Assembly (NCBI RefSeq): GCF_030505395.1
Contig: NZ_CP130044.1
Coordinates: forward strand, 2,961,001 to 3,025,000
Length of the DNA: 64,000 nt
Direction of reading: 5' to 3'
Source: Asticcacaulis sp. ZE23SCel15
GTDB lineage: Bacteria; Pseudomonadota; Alphaproteobacteria; Caulobacterales; Caulobacteraceae
Below are positions 17,323 through 25,632 of this stretch, in pieces (within the stretch, counting starts at the first letter, position 1; each line of letters starts with the position of its first letter). The notes below the pieces were generated by a model. The model made no database searches and was not told where the DNA came from. It saw nothing but the letters and a program-made list of their open reading frames with translations. A program made the translations under genes and the position numbers.

Positions 17323-17491
17323 GGGGGTAGCCTTCTTAAAAAAAGCCGGGGCCTGTCAGGTGGCCGTCGTTGGGGACAGGACGGACAGTCAGGGCGGGGA
17401 GACCGTGCAGACAGACCCCGGCAAGGGGCTGAGGTTTATGGGCATAAACCGCCAGCGAGGATAGATCGGGAATAGGGATCAACGGTTATGA

Positions 17492-18010
17492 TCAACGTGT
17501 TGGGCAGGTGATTTCCACGCCCGATGCGTCGCGGCAGGTGGCCTGACGGGTAACGCCGGTGGCGGTGTCATAGGTGGTCGTGCCCTGATAGCTGTTGCCG
17601 GTGGTGCCGGTGGCGTTCGTCGTGCGTGAACCGGAGCCGGTTCCGTGGGCATTGCGGACGGCGGCGCCCGAACTGTCGATGGTGCCTTTAGCGCCTGCGG
17701 CGGCAAACCCGCCCTGATGTGCGGCGCTGCCGTCCGGATTAACGGTCGTGGTCGAACCGCGTGCGGCAGCCGCCCCGTTGTTGAGACGAACAGCGCCGCC
17801 GCTGGCGGCGGTGGTGCTGCCGTCTTCAGTGGTGGTCTTGCCGCGGGCGCGGACATAGCTGTTGCCATTGTGCGAGCCGGCGGCGGCGACGCCATTTTCT
17901 CCGCGGGCGCGCACCCGACCTTCGCGGGCTTCAGCGGGTAGGCTGGATAAGATCAGGGCGGCGGTGGCGGCGAAGGCAATCGTGGAGTAGGAAGAGGTGA
18001 AGCAAGTCAT
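17492..18010 (-). CDS. Exported Gly/Ala/Thr-rich low-complexity protein
   Basis: I place the start at ATG 18010 behind AAGGAG; this opens with a signal peptide ending near LPAEA. The mature part of about 140 residues consists of imperfect repeats rich in G, A, N, T and R (RARGE, VRARGK, AAARGSTT). It ends with CRDASGVEITC, whose two cysteines could form a disulphide. I recognise no enzyme domain; a surface or matrix protein is possible. It is divergent from the two-component system genes, which may regulate it. Confidence 0.7.
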   Translation of the reverse strand: MTCFTSSYSTIAFAATAALILSSLPAEAREGRVRARGENGVAAAGSHNGNSYVRARGKTTTEDGSTTAASGGAVRLNNGAAAARGSTTTVNPDGSAAHQGGFAAAGAKGTIDSSGAAVRNAHGTGSGSRTTNATGTTGNSYQGTTTYDTATGVTRQATCRDASGVEITCPTR

Positions 18011-18202
18011 GGTCTGTCTCCTTGGTGTGCAAAAAGTCCTTGTGGACAGAAGGCAGACTGACGCGGTGATGTTACGCGATGATGCCGTAAACCCGCCAGG
18101 ATGTGACAGACGGTTACTAACCGCCTTTCGTGACATGATTTGTAACATCTTCATGGCTTGGGCTTAGGCTTGATCGAGTTAAGTTGCCTTCAGACCTCAC
18201 GG

Positions 18203-18916
18203 ATGCCCGCCATGCCTGACCGCGTTATCGTACTGGACGACGACCCCGAACTGAGGGCGCTTTTGCAACGCTATCTCGGTGAAAACGGCTTTGCCGTCCG
18301 TGCCGTGTCTAACTCAACGGCCCTTGACCGCGCCTTGGCTCGCGATCCGGCGGATGTCATCATCCTCGACCTTATGATGCCGGGGGAGGACGAACTCAGT
18401 GTGTGCCGACGCCTCAGGGCACAGAACGACCGCACGCCGATCATAATGCTGACGGCGCGCGGCGATCCGGTCGACCGCGTCCTGGGCCTTGAGATGGGGG
18501 CCGATGATTATCTGGCCAAGCCGTTCATGCCGCGCGAGCTGCTGGCGCGCATCGCCGCAGTTCTGCGTCGCAGAAACGCTTCTCCCCTGGGGTTGCCGAT
18601 GGAGGGGGTGATGCACTTTGGCCCCTTCCGACTTGATCTCGCCCATATGCGCCTGACGCGGGATGAGCGGCAGATCGAATTGTCAACGCGTGAATTTGTT
18701 CTGCTGCGTACACTCATCACCCATCGGGGACGTCCCCTGTCGCGAGCGCAGATCATCGCTCTGGCCATGGGCCGCGATGCCGATGTTACCGACCGGGCTG
18801 TCGACGTACAGATCGCCCGGCTGCGCAAGGCGATCGAGGACGACCCCGCCAGTCCTGTATGGATACGCACCGTCTGGGGGCACGGCTATCTCTTTACGGC
18901 GGAGGTGTCGTCATGA
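18203..18916 (+). CDS. OmpR-family response regulator
   Basis: About 237 residues. The receiver domain has the acidic pocket LDDD (12-14), phospho-acceptor D56 in ILDLMMP and the lysine in LAKPF. The C-terminal winged helix (FRLDLAHMRLT..., RAQIIALAMGRDADVTDRAVDVQIARLRKAIEDDP) is of the OmpR/PhoB type. ATG 18212 is an alternative start. It overlaps the kinase gene by 4 bases and forms a complete two-component system with it. Confidence 0.9.
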   Translation: MPAMPDRVIVLDDDPELRALLQRYLGENGFAVRAVSNSTALDRALARDPADVIILDLMMPGEDELSVCRRLRAQNDRTPIIMLTARGDPVDRVLGLEMGADDYLAKPFMPRELLARIAAVLRRRNASPLGLPMEGVMHFGPFRLDLAHMRLTRDERQIELSTREFVLLRTLITHRGRPLSRAQIIALAMGRDADVTDRAVDVQIARLRKAIEDDPASPVWIRTVWGHGYLFTAEVSS

Positions 18917-20238
18917 GTCGGTTCCTTCGGCATCTGTGGCCGCAAAGCCTGTGGCGGCAGCTACTTATCCTGACGGCCCTAGTGCTGATGCTGGCGCAGA
19001 TCCTGTCCATGACCCTATTCGCGGTCATGGTCTTGCGGCCCGATCTGCACCGCGTAGCGGAGACGACGGCCCACAATCTCGCCGCTGTCATCGACGCCTC
19101 AGCCGAGGCTCCCCCTGAGGCACGGGCTGTGATGATCGCCCGATTGCAGGATTCAAAATGGATCGCGCTCTGGCCGGGCGATATCCCGCCTGACGCCAGT
19201 GGCCCGGCTCCGCGCCCGATGGAGCGGGCCTTTATGCGCGCTCTGGTCAAGGCGTTGGGCGACCGCGAGGACCTGTATTGGCGCACCGATGGTAACCGAA
19301 GGCTGTGGATCCACGTCAATTTCGGCCCGGACCCTTACTGGATCAGCCTGAGGTCAATGTCCCCGCGTGGCCCGACCGGGATGATGCTGGTCTGCACGCT
19401 GGTGTCCGCCGCCCTGTCACTGTTCGTGGCCTGGCTGATCGGCGTCAAAGCTCTAAAGCCCTTACAGACCCTGCGAGAGGCCAGTGAGAGGCTCGATCTT
19501 TCCGGTCGCAATTCCACCCTGCCCGAAGACGGGCCGACCGAGATCGCCGCCGTGTCGAAAAGCTTCAATCGCATGACGCAACGGCTGGCTCAGGGTGAGG
19601 CCGATCGGGCGCTGGTCCTGGCGGGCATATCCCATGACGTGCGCACCCCTCTAGCGCGGCTGAAGCTGGCGCTGGCCATGATGAAGGGAGACGATGCCGC
19701 CCTCATGGATAGCGCCAACCGCCAGATCGACACCATCGACCGCATAATGTCGCAGTTTCTGACCTTTGCGCGCGGCTTTGAAGCTGAGGCTGAGGCCTAT
19801 CTAGAGGCGCAGGCCCTGATCAACGAACTCATCGTGGCCTATGCGGATGCGGGTGTCGATGGTTCGGCTGACGGCGGACCTATCCTGTGCCGGCCCGAAG
19901 CGGTGCGCCGCGCCCTTGCCAACCTGCTTGAAAACGCCCTGCGCTATGGCGAAGCACCGGTTCATCTGTCCGCGCGGCTGAGCGAAGAGGGCTGGGTTTT
20001 ATCCGTCAGGGATAGCGGGCAGGGAATCCCGGAGATGCATACAGAGGCCCTGCGACAACCCTTTACCCGTGGCAATGAGGCCCGCACCCCGGCTCAGCCC
20101 GGCAGTGGACTGGGGCTGGCTATTGCCGACAAGGTAGCCCGACTGCACGAAGGTGAACTGCGCTTTACCCATCACGCTGAAGGATTTGAGGCCGCACTTA
20201 TTCTGCCGAGGGCTTCATACGCGCAAAGTGTCCGGTGA
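18913..20238 (+). CDS. EnvZ-like sensor histidine kinase
   Basis: About 441 residues from ATG 18913, behind GGAGGTG, overlapping the regulator stop as ATGA. Two membrane segments (about 17-45 and 155-180) flank a periplasmic sensor of about 110 residues. Then come HAMP, an H-box (GISHDVRTPLARLKL), an N-box (NLLENALRYGE) and a G-box (GSGLGLAIADKVARLH). EnvZ-type kinases sense envelope or osmotic conditions; the signal here is unknown. Confidence 0.9.
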   Translation: MSRFLRHLWPQSLWRQLLILTALVLMLAQILSMTLFAVMVLRPDLHRVAETTAHNLAAVIDASAEAPPEARAVMIARLQDSKWIALWPGDIPPDASGPAPRPMERAFMRALVKALGDREDLYWRTDGNRRLWIHVNFGPDPYWISLRSMSPRGPTGMMLVCTLVSAALSLFVAWLIGVKALKPLQTLREASERLDLSGRNSTLPEDGPTEIAAVSKSFNRMTQRLAQGEADRALVLAGISHDVRTPLARLKLALAMMKGDDAALMDSANRQIDTIDRIMSQFLTFARGFEAEAEAYLEAQALINELIVAYADAGVDGSADGGPILCRPEAVRRALANLLENALRYGEAPVHLSARLSEEGWVLSVRDSGQGIPEMHTEALRQPFTRGNEARTPAQPGSGLGLAIADKVARLHEGELRFTHHAEGFEAALILPRASYAQSVR

Positions 20239-20376
20239 CTTTCGATCAGAGCCTCACCCTAGTAACTAGAACGCCCGTCAATCTTTAAAATTAATCCGCA
20301 CCTCCTCTTTCCGGAACCGTACAAAACGCTATTCGCGGAACAGGCGGCGCGACAAGAAAGGGGTGACATCCGTAGC

Positions 20377-20433
20377 GCGCCCAAGGCGGACATTTAGGTT
20401 GTAGTTAATCGGGCTGCCCCTAAGCGGACATCG
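20377..20433. repeat. Copy of the dispersed paired repeat
   Basis: GCGCCCAAGGCGGACATT at 20377-20394 and TAAGCGGACATCG at 20421-20433, total 57 bp. One of the cleanest copies, between convergent genes. Confidence 0.8.
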
Positions 20434-20521
20434 AAGGTTCAATGTTTTAACCTTGACATAGCCTCTCAGTTGAGCCGACGCCTACTCAACAACGACAGAG
20501 AAATATATGCTAATTAGTGGG

Positions 20522-20547
20522 ATTGCCGCGACGCACGCCGCGGCAAT
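20522..20547 (-). terminator. 9-bp hairpin downstream of the SDR gene
   Basis: ATTGCCGCG and CGCGGCAAT pair perfectly around an 8-nt loop, five bases beyond the SDR stop codon. No strong T-run follows on the minus strand; on the plus strand ATAAATC follows. Probably a shared terminator between convergent genes. Confidence 0.55.
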
Positions 20548-20552
20548 ATAAA

Positions 20553-21305
20553 TCATTGCGAGCGGTTGTTCATTCGCTCAAAAAGAGCCTCACCTAATCG
20601 GCGCAACTCTGCGGAGATGCCCACGAGAACCTCGTCTTTATCCGCTTCAAGTTGCAAGAGGGCTTCCGTCGCAAACGCTTCCGGCGAGACCATCATCTGG
20701 CTGGTGACCCCTTCGCTGCGCGTATTGCCCCCCAGACCGGTGTCGACGATCGGAGGGGCGATTTCCACCACCCGGATTCCGGTCGTCTTTAACTGATGGC
20801 GAAGGCTGAGCGTGAAGGCGTGCATCGCGGCCTTGGTCGCACAGTAGACCGGAATGTCCGCCTTCGGTGAGAAGGCGAGAGCTGAGGTCACATTGATAAT
20901 GAACGCTTCCTGCTGACGCTTTAAGGCCGGAAGCAATTCGGCGATCAAATAAATCGGGCCGATGAGATTGATCCCCACCTCCTGATCAAGCGTGCCGATA
21001 GACGGATCAATTCTGAAGTCGCGCCGGTACTGAACGCCAGCATTATTTATAACGACGTTTAGCGTCGGATAGTTCGCCCTTAGCCAATCGACCATAGATT
21101 GGCGGCTTTCGGTATTGGCGATGTCACATACATGCGTGATCAGGGCGGGTACTTTTTCTTGTGCGGCCTGCAGGGTGGATTCACTGCGTCCACAGATTAT
21201 GACGCGATTACCTTTTGCCGAAAGGCTGCGAGCCAAGGCAAAACCGATACCGGCGGCCCCGCCAGTAATGAGAATAGTGTTGTCTGTAAGTTTCAAGTCG
21301 TTCAT
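20553..21305 (-). CDS. Short-chain dehydrogenase/reductase (DltE-like)
   Basis: 250 residues, the full length of a classical SDR. The cofactor loop is TGGAAGIG, the structural motif NNAG, the catalytic serine lies in NVTSALAF and the YxxxK motif is YCATK. An NAD(P)-dependent oxidoreductase of unknown substrate. It lies downstream of the LysR-linked operon after a 267-base gap and could be a separate unit. Confidence 0.85.
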   Translation of the reverse strand: MNDLKLTDNTILITGGAAGIGFALARSLSAKGNRVIICGRSESTLQAAQEKVPALITHVCDIANTESRQSMVDWLRANYPTLNVVINNAGVQYRRDFRIDPSIGTLDQEVGINLIGPIYLIAELLPALKRQQEAFIINVTSALAFSPKADIPVYCATKAAMHAFTLSLRHQLKTTGIRVVEIAPPIVDTGLGGNTRSEGVTSQMMVSPEAFATEALLQLEADKDEVLVGISAELRRLGEALFERMNNRSQ

Positions 21306-21572
21306 CCTTCTAACAAATAAGAAGGTGCTCCCACGTTTAACGTGAAGATATCAGCGGGCACACCTCAAAGACCGGCAAGCCGGTTCAGGTGTCGCGGATA
21401 CCACGAGGGAGGAGTTGCCGTTCCTTAACGGCGACCGGGCTACCATCCGGTCAGCACTCTTTCGACAGTCGTTTTCTAGCACATTCTGCGAAAAACATCA
21501 AACGATCCATCGCGCTTTATCATTATGTGGCGCCACGTTTGGCGACCTTAAGTCCCATGAAAACATCTGCGG

Positions 21573-22037
21573 CTAGTCGAGATACTGGGCATCAGAAACC
21601 TTCTCCTGCCACTCGACATTTTTACCGTCCTTAACATTGGTAATGGCGATGTGGCTGACACCGTTTGATGACGTGGCCCCATGCCAGTGACGAAGGCCGG
21701 GAGGCGTCCAGATCACGTCTCCCGGTTTGACGGTATGCTTTGCGCCGCCATCTTCCTGAATCCAGCCTGTGCCAGATACGATAATCAGCGTCTGTCCCGC
21801 CGGATGGCTATGCCATGCCGAGCGAGCGCCGGGCTCGAAGCTGACAAGGCCACCGGAATTGTGTGTATCAGCGGAGGCGGCATAGAGCGGATCAACGACG
21901 ACCGAACCGGTAAAGTTGGCATCAGGCCCCTTTGCGGACGGACGCGATCCGTTAGCGCTGATCTGCATGGATTCGGCGTGAGCAAGCGTTGCTACGGACA
22001 GCGCGGCCGCTACAGCGCAAACGATAGCTTTTGTCAT
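21573..22037 (-). CDS. Exported cupin-domain protein
   Basis: 154 residues from ATG 22037 behind GAGGT, with a signal peptide ending LAHA. The cupin motif is clear: PGARSAWHSHPAGQTLIIVSGTG, followed by KPGDVIWTPPGLRHWHG, giving the metal-binding histidines. Similar proteins occur next to carboxymuconolactone-decarboxylase-like genes. Last gene of the LysR-linked operon, 8 bases after the CMD gene. It probably binds a small aromatic or quinone-like compound in the periplasm, but this is inference. Confidence 0.85.
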   Translation of the reverse strand: MTKAIVCAVAAALSVATLAHAESMQISANGSRPSAKGPDANFTGSVVVDPLYAASADTHNSGGLVSFEPGARSAWHSHPAGQTLIIVSGTGWIQEDGGAKHTVKPGDVIWTPPGLRHWHGATSSNGVSHIAITNVKDGKNVEWQEKVSDAQYLD

Positions 22038-22045
22038 TTTCGACC

Positions 22046-22822
22046 TCACTTACTTGCTGAGCGCTTTTCAAAAACGTCTTTGACGACCGGCACCGCCGAC
22101 ATGGCATTGGGCCAGCCCGCATAGAAGGCGACCTGAGCCAGCACCTCTGACATTTGTGGCTGCGTCAGACCATTATCCATGGCGCGGTTGAGATGAAAGG
22201 TGATCTGCGCCACCTGACCATTGGCGATCAGGGCAGTGACGGTGATAAGGCTGCGATCCCTTGGGGCCAGATCAGGCCTCAGCCACAGATCGTGGAACAG
22301 CAATTCGCCGGTATATTTGACCAGACCTTCGGATACGGGGCCTACATTTTGATGCACGCTTGTGGCACGCGCGGCTTCACCCACTGGCTCTATCGGCATC
22401 AGTTCGGGGGCGGCTTTCGGCAATTGATCGGGGCCGATGCCGCGTTCAGCGAAAATATCTCTGGCTACGCCCACGGCACCCATCGCATTGGGCCAGCCGG
22501 TATAGAAGGCCATGTGGGTGATGGTCTCGGACAGCTCTGCGGGCGTTACGCCGTTATCAAGCGCCAGACGAAAATAATGGGGCATGCCCACCGTCTGGTT
22601 GCGGGCTATGAGTGCCGCCACCGTAACCAGACTGCGATCGCGGGCAGACAGGCCGGGACGTTTCCAAACATCTCCAACAAGCGCCTCCTGAGTATATCTC
22701 TCAAGTGCCGGAGCGACAGAGCGGACGTCTTCGGCGGAGACAGTTCGGGCCTTGGTGACACTCTCAACGGGAGTGGCGGCGGCTAATGACACTGACAAAG
22801 CCGCGGCGGCGAGTTCATTCAT
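22046..22822 (-). CDS. Tandem carboxymuconolactone decarboxylase (CMD)-domain protein
   Basis: About 258 residues. Two CMD/AhpD-like domains repeat: one around RDRSLVTVAALIARNQ with MAFYTGWPNAMGA, the other around RDRSLITVTALIANGQ with VAFYAGWPNAMSA. Neither shows the CxxC of AhpD, so peroxidase activity is unlikely and a gamma-carboxymuconolactone decarboxylase-like lyase or binding role is more likely. ATG 22822 fits AGGAT better than ATG 22828. The N-terminus is a short hydrophobic stretch ending ATPVES, possibly a signal peptide. Confidence 0.85.
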   Translation of the reverse strand: MNELAAAALSVSLAAATPVESVTKARTVSAEDVRSVAPALERYTQEALVGDVWKRPGLSARDRSLVTVAALIARNQTVGMPHYFRLALDNGVTPAELSETITHMAFYTGWPNAMGAVGVARDIFAERGIGPDQLPKAAPELMPIEPVGEAARATSVHQNVGPVSEGLVKYTGELLFHDLWLRPDLAPRDRSLITVTALIANGQVAQITFHLNRAMDNGLTQPQMSEVLAQVAFYAGWPNAMSAVPVVKDVFEKRSASK

Positions 22823-22834
22823 GATCATATCCTG

Positions 22835-23233
22835 TTATTGCGCAGCGCCCTGCGGATTTAAGCCTTCGAGGATGAAGACGCGCGAAATGCCAGCCTTGTA
22901 ACGAATTTCGCGCAACGCGGTGTAAGCGGGCAAATCGTACCAAGCTTGTGCTTTTTCGAGGCTATCAAATTGTATGATGACGATGCGGCCCTTGGACGGT
23001 GCCCCTTCGAGGAATTCGGCGCGCCCGCCACGGACGATAAAGCGACCGCCAAAGGGTTCGAACGTGGAGGCCACCTGGGCGCTATATGGCTTTATCGCAT
23101 CAGGCACCGTAGGCTCAAATTCAGCGATGTAATAGGCATGCGGGACGGGTACTGGCGATGTTTGCGCGCTGGCAGCGCCCGTGGAGAGTGCGCAGATGAG
23201 CAGCGCGCAGAACAACAGATTTGCCATCTTCAT
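22835..23233 (-). CDS. Exported DUF1330-family protein
   Basis: 132 residues with a signal peptide (MKMANLLFCALLICALSTGAASA). The rest follows the DUF1330 pattern: AYYIAEFEPTVPDAIKPY, GGRFIVRGG, and IVIIQFDSLEKAQAWYDLPAYTALREIRYKA. This is a dimeric alpha/beta-barrel fold of unknown activity and usually cytoplasmic, so export is unusual. It overlaps the preceding monooxygenase-like gene by 4 bases. Confidence 0.85.
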   Translation of the reverse strand: MKMANLLFCALLICALSTGAASAQTSPVPVPHAYYIAEFEPTVPDAIKPYSAQVASTFEPFGGRFIVRGGRAEFLEGAPSKGRIVIIQFDSLEKAQAWYDLPAYTALREIRYKAGISRVFILEGLNPQGAAQ

Positions 23234-23685
23234 TGCTCGCCCTCCTGAGTTGCCCTATCTGCCTGCGTTACCACGTCTGCGGCCGTAGGGATGGCACCAT
23301 AGCGGGGATTGGCGCTCAACTGGACAGGATCGGTTTCAAGCAACGTCCGGGCGCGGATCATTGGCTGAGTAACTTCGACGTATTTTTTGAAATGCGGCGA
23401 AGCAATGTGGGTGCGGTAGGCCGCATCGTTGGCGTAGATTTCAAAGAAACGAAGCTGGGTGGGGTTATTTTTCAGCGCGACGGCATAGATCGCAATAACG
23501 CCGGGCTCGACCCGGACGGATTCAGCCATCTCGTCTCGGACCGCGGCTTTGTAGGCATCTAGCTGTGCCGGGTCGATCTCAAGTTCGGCGATGCGCACCA
23601 CGGTTTCAGCTTGCGCAATCCCAACACTCGAAAGCGTCAGCCCAAGTGTGAGAGCACCCACTGCCGCCATTGTCTTTATGTCCAT
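23230..23685 (-). CDS. Exported antibiotic-biosynthesis-monooxygenase (YgiN-like) protein
   Basis: 151 residues with a signal peptide ending GIAQA. The ABM domain is visible as VRIAELEIDPAQLDAYKAAVRDE, EPGVIAIYAV and RFFEIYANDAAYRTHIASPHFKKYV. Such domains oxidise quinols and polyphenols without a cofactor. Export to the periplasm is unusual and fits the exported cupin, CMD and DUF1330 neighbours. Confidence 0.85.
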   Translation of the reverse strand: MDIKTMAAVGALTLGLTLSSVGIAQAETVVRIAELEIDPAQLDAYKAAVRDEMAESVRVEPGVIAIYAVALKNNPTQLRFFEIYANDAAYRTHIASPHFKKYVEVTQPMIRARTLLETDPVQLSANPRYGAIPTAADVVTQADRATQEGEQ

Positions 23686-23757
23686 GCATCTGTCTCCTGA
23701 TGTGAAACTTATCGGTGACCGACACGACGCCAGTCACTATGCCCCCCTCCTCCCACT

Positions 23758-24489
23758 TCAATAGGCCTGAGCCGTGGGGCGGAAAAGGATTTCGTTGATG
23801 TCAACGTCTTCGGGCTGGCTCATGGCGAAGGCAACTGTGCGCGCGAACGCATCCGCTGAGATGGCGCCTGCATAGACCTGCGTCATCCCGGCGGCAACGT
23901 CCGGATCAGTGATCGTGTCAGTAAGCTCTGTCGCAACAGCTCCCGGCGAAATGATCGTGGTGCGGATATTGTAGGGTTTGACTTCCTGACGCAGCCCTTC
24001 GGATATCACGCGCACCGCATGTTTGGTCGCGGCATAGACGGTGCCACCGGGGCCCACCTTGTGACCCGCGACCGAAGCAACATTGATAATATGACCACTC
24101 TTTTGCGTCTGCATATGCGGAAGTGCGGCTGCGATGCCATAGAGGACACCCTTAATGTTGACGTCGATCATCCGATCCCAGTCGTCAATCATCAGCTTAT
24201 CCAGCATGGATGACGGCATGAGGCCGGCATTGTTGATCAGCACGTCGATGCGACCGTGCAAGGTGATGGCCCGATCAACAAGCCGTTGAACCTGCGCGTG
24301 GTCTACAACATCGGTTTGCACGACAGCGTCTTCACTAAGCCCCAACTCACTGGCCAGCGCTTTTAGGCGGTCAAGACGACGGGCTCCAAGGACCACTTTT
24401 GCGCCTTGCTGCACCAGAAGGCGGGCGGTGGCCTCGCCTAAACCGCTGCTGGCCCCGGTGATGACCACAACCTTATTGGCGTTTTCCAT
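23758..24489 (-). CDS. Short-chain dehydrogenase/reductase (YdfG-like)
   Basis: 243 residues. TGASSGLG cofactor loop, NNAG, the serine in NVASVAG and the catalytic YAATK are all present. First gene of the five-gene operon that ends with the cupin gene, divergent from the LysR gene, 72 bases ahead of the monooxygenase gene. Substrate unknown; short aldehydes or quinones are plausible. Confidence 0.9.
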   Translation of the reverse strand: MENANKVVVITGASSGLGEATARLLVQQGAKVVLGARRLDRLKALASELGLSEDAVVQTDVVDHAQVQRLVDRAITLHGRIDVLINNAGLMPSSMLDKLMIDDWDRMIDVNIKGVLYGIAAALPHMQTQKSGHIINVASVAGHKVGPGGTVYAATKHAVRVISEGLRQEVKPYNIRTTIISPGAVATELTDTITDPDVAAGMTQVYAGAISADAFARTVAFAMSQPEDVDINEILFRPTAQAY

Positions 24490-24532
24490 TTAACAACTCC
24501 ATCGCATCAGCCTCGATCAAAGAGGCATTTCT

Positions 24533-24588
24533 ATGCGTGGAATCTAAGCGCATTTTAAATTAAGATAAGCCGCATATATCTTTATGCG
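24533..24588. promoter_or_regulatory. Two ATGCG/CGCAT inverted elements, likely LysR binding sites
   Basis: ATGCG-N11-CGCAT at 24533-24553 and CGCAT-N8-ATGCG at 24571-24588 lie in the 119-base divergent promoter region between the SDR operon and the LysR gene. The N11 spacing fits the T-N11-A rule of LysR-type regulators. Confidence 0.6.
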
Positions 24589-24608
24589 TCTGTAAGTGGA
24601 GCTTCATA

Positions 24609-25523
24609 ATGCGCCTCGATCAACTCAACGGACTGCTGGCGCTCAAGATTGTGGCGGATACCCGCAACTTTACCGTAGCGGCGCAAAGATTGGGGGTGTC
24701 GCCATCGGCAGTAAGTCAAACTATCAAGCAATTGGAGCAGAGACTAGGGGTCGCATTGCTGGCGCGGACGACCCGTAGCACCAGCCTGACGGAGGCGGGC
24801 GATAAATTCCTCAGTCAGGCCGGACCGGCACTGGATCAGGTTCTCGTGGCGATGGGCGAAATGGGATCCTATGCGCAAAAGCCATCGGGATTGTTGAGAT
24901 TGAACCTGCCCCGACAGGTCTATCCGTTTTATATCGCCCCCCTGATCACGAACTTCATCAAAGAACACCCGGAGATAACGGTGGAACTCTTTTTTGAAGA
25001 CGAGCAGTCGGATGTCGTCGGTGAAGGGTTTGATGCCGGTATCCGTCTGTCCGACATTCTGGCACAGGACGTTGCCGCGATTAAGCTCATGGGTCCGGTC
25101 ACCTTCGTCGTGGCCGCATCTCCCAACTATCTGGACCTTGCCGGACGGCCCAAGCGGCCAGAAGACCTTCTGATGCACGGCTGCATTTGTCCACGATTTG
25201 GCTCCGGGCCTTATGATCGCTGGGAGTTCGAGGATAACGGAGAAGATATAAGTGTGCATGTGAAACCATCCCTGATTATGAACAACTCACTCCTCATGCT
25301 GGAGGCGGCGGTTAGTGGGGCCGGCATTGTCTACACCACAGAAAATGCCATCCAGAACAAGGTGCGTTCAGGCGAACTCGAAATCGTCCTGAAACCCTTC
25401 GCCTGCCGTAGCTCAGGTTATTACCTTTATTATCCTGACCGTTCGCAGGTTCTCCCGAAGCTGCGCGCGTTCATCGATTATGTGAAACTGCACAAAACTA
25501 AAGTGCCGACCGATACCCAATGA
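24609..25523 (+). CDS. LysR-family transcriptional regulator
   Basis: 304 residues. The N-terminal helix-turn-helix reads LNGLLALKIVADTRNFTVAAQRLGVSPSAVSQTIKQLEQRLG, followed by the LysR substrate-binding domain. GGAG precedes the start. It is divergent from the SDR/ABM/DUF1330/CMD/cupin operon and is very likely its regulator, as usual for this arrangement. The inducer is unknown. Confidence 0.9.
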   Translation: MRLDQLNGLLALKIVADTRNFTVAAQRLGVSPSAVSQTIKQLEQRLGVALLARTTRSTSLTEAGDKFLSQAGPALDQVLVAMGEMGSYAQKPSGLLRLNLPRQVYPFYIAPLITNFIKEHPEITVELFFEDEQSDVVGEGFDAGIRLSDILAQDVAAIKLMGPVTFVVAASPNYLDLAGRPKRPEDLLMHGCICPRFGSGPYDRWEFEDNGEDISVHVKPSLIMNNSLLMLEAAVSGAGIVYTTENAIQNKVRSGELEIVLKPFACRSSGYYLYYPDRSQVLPKLRAFIDYVKLHKTKVPTDTQ

Positions 25524-25632
25524 CGTTTCAATGTTCGTTGACACGCCATCCACCTCGAACTCAAATATGGGTGGAAATTCTTCGATCCGATGGTAATTCT
25601 TATATCAAATAGAATTATTCAGGGAAAATCAT

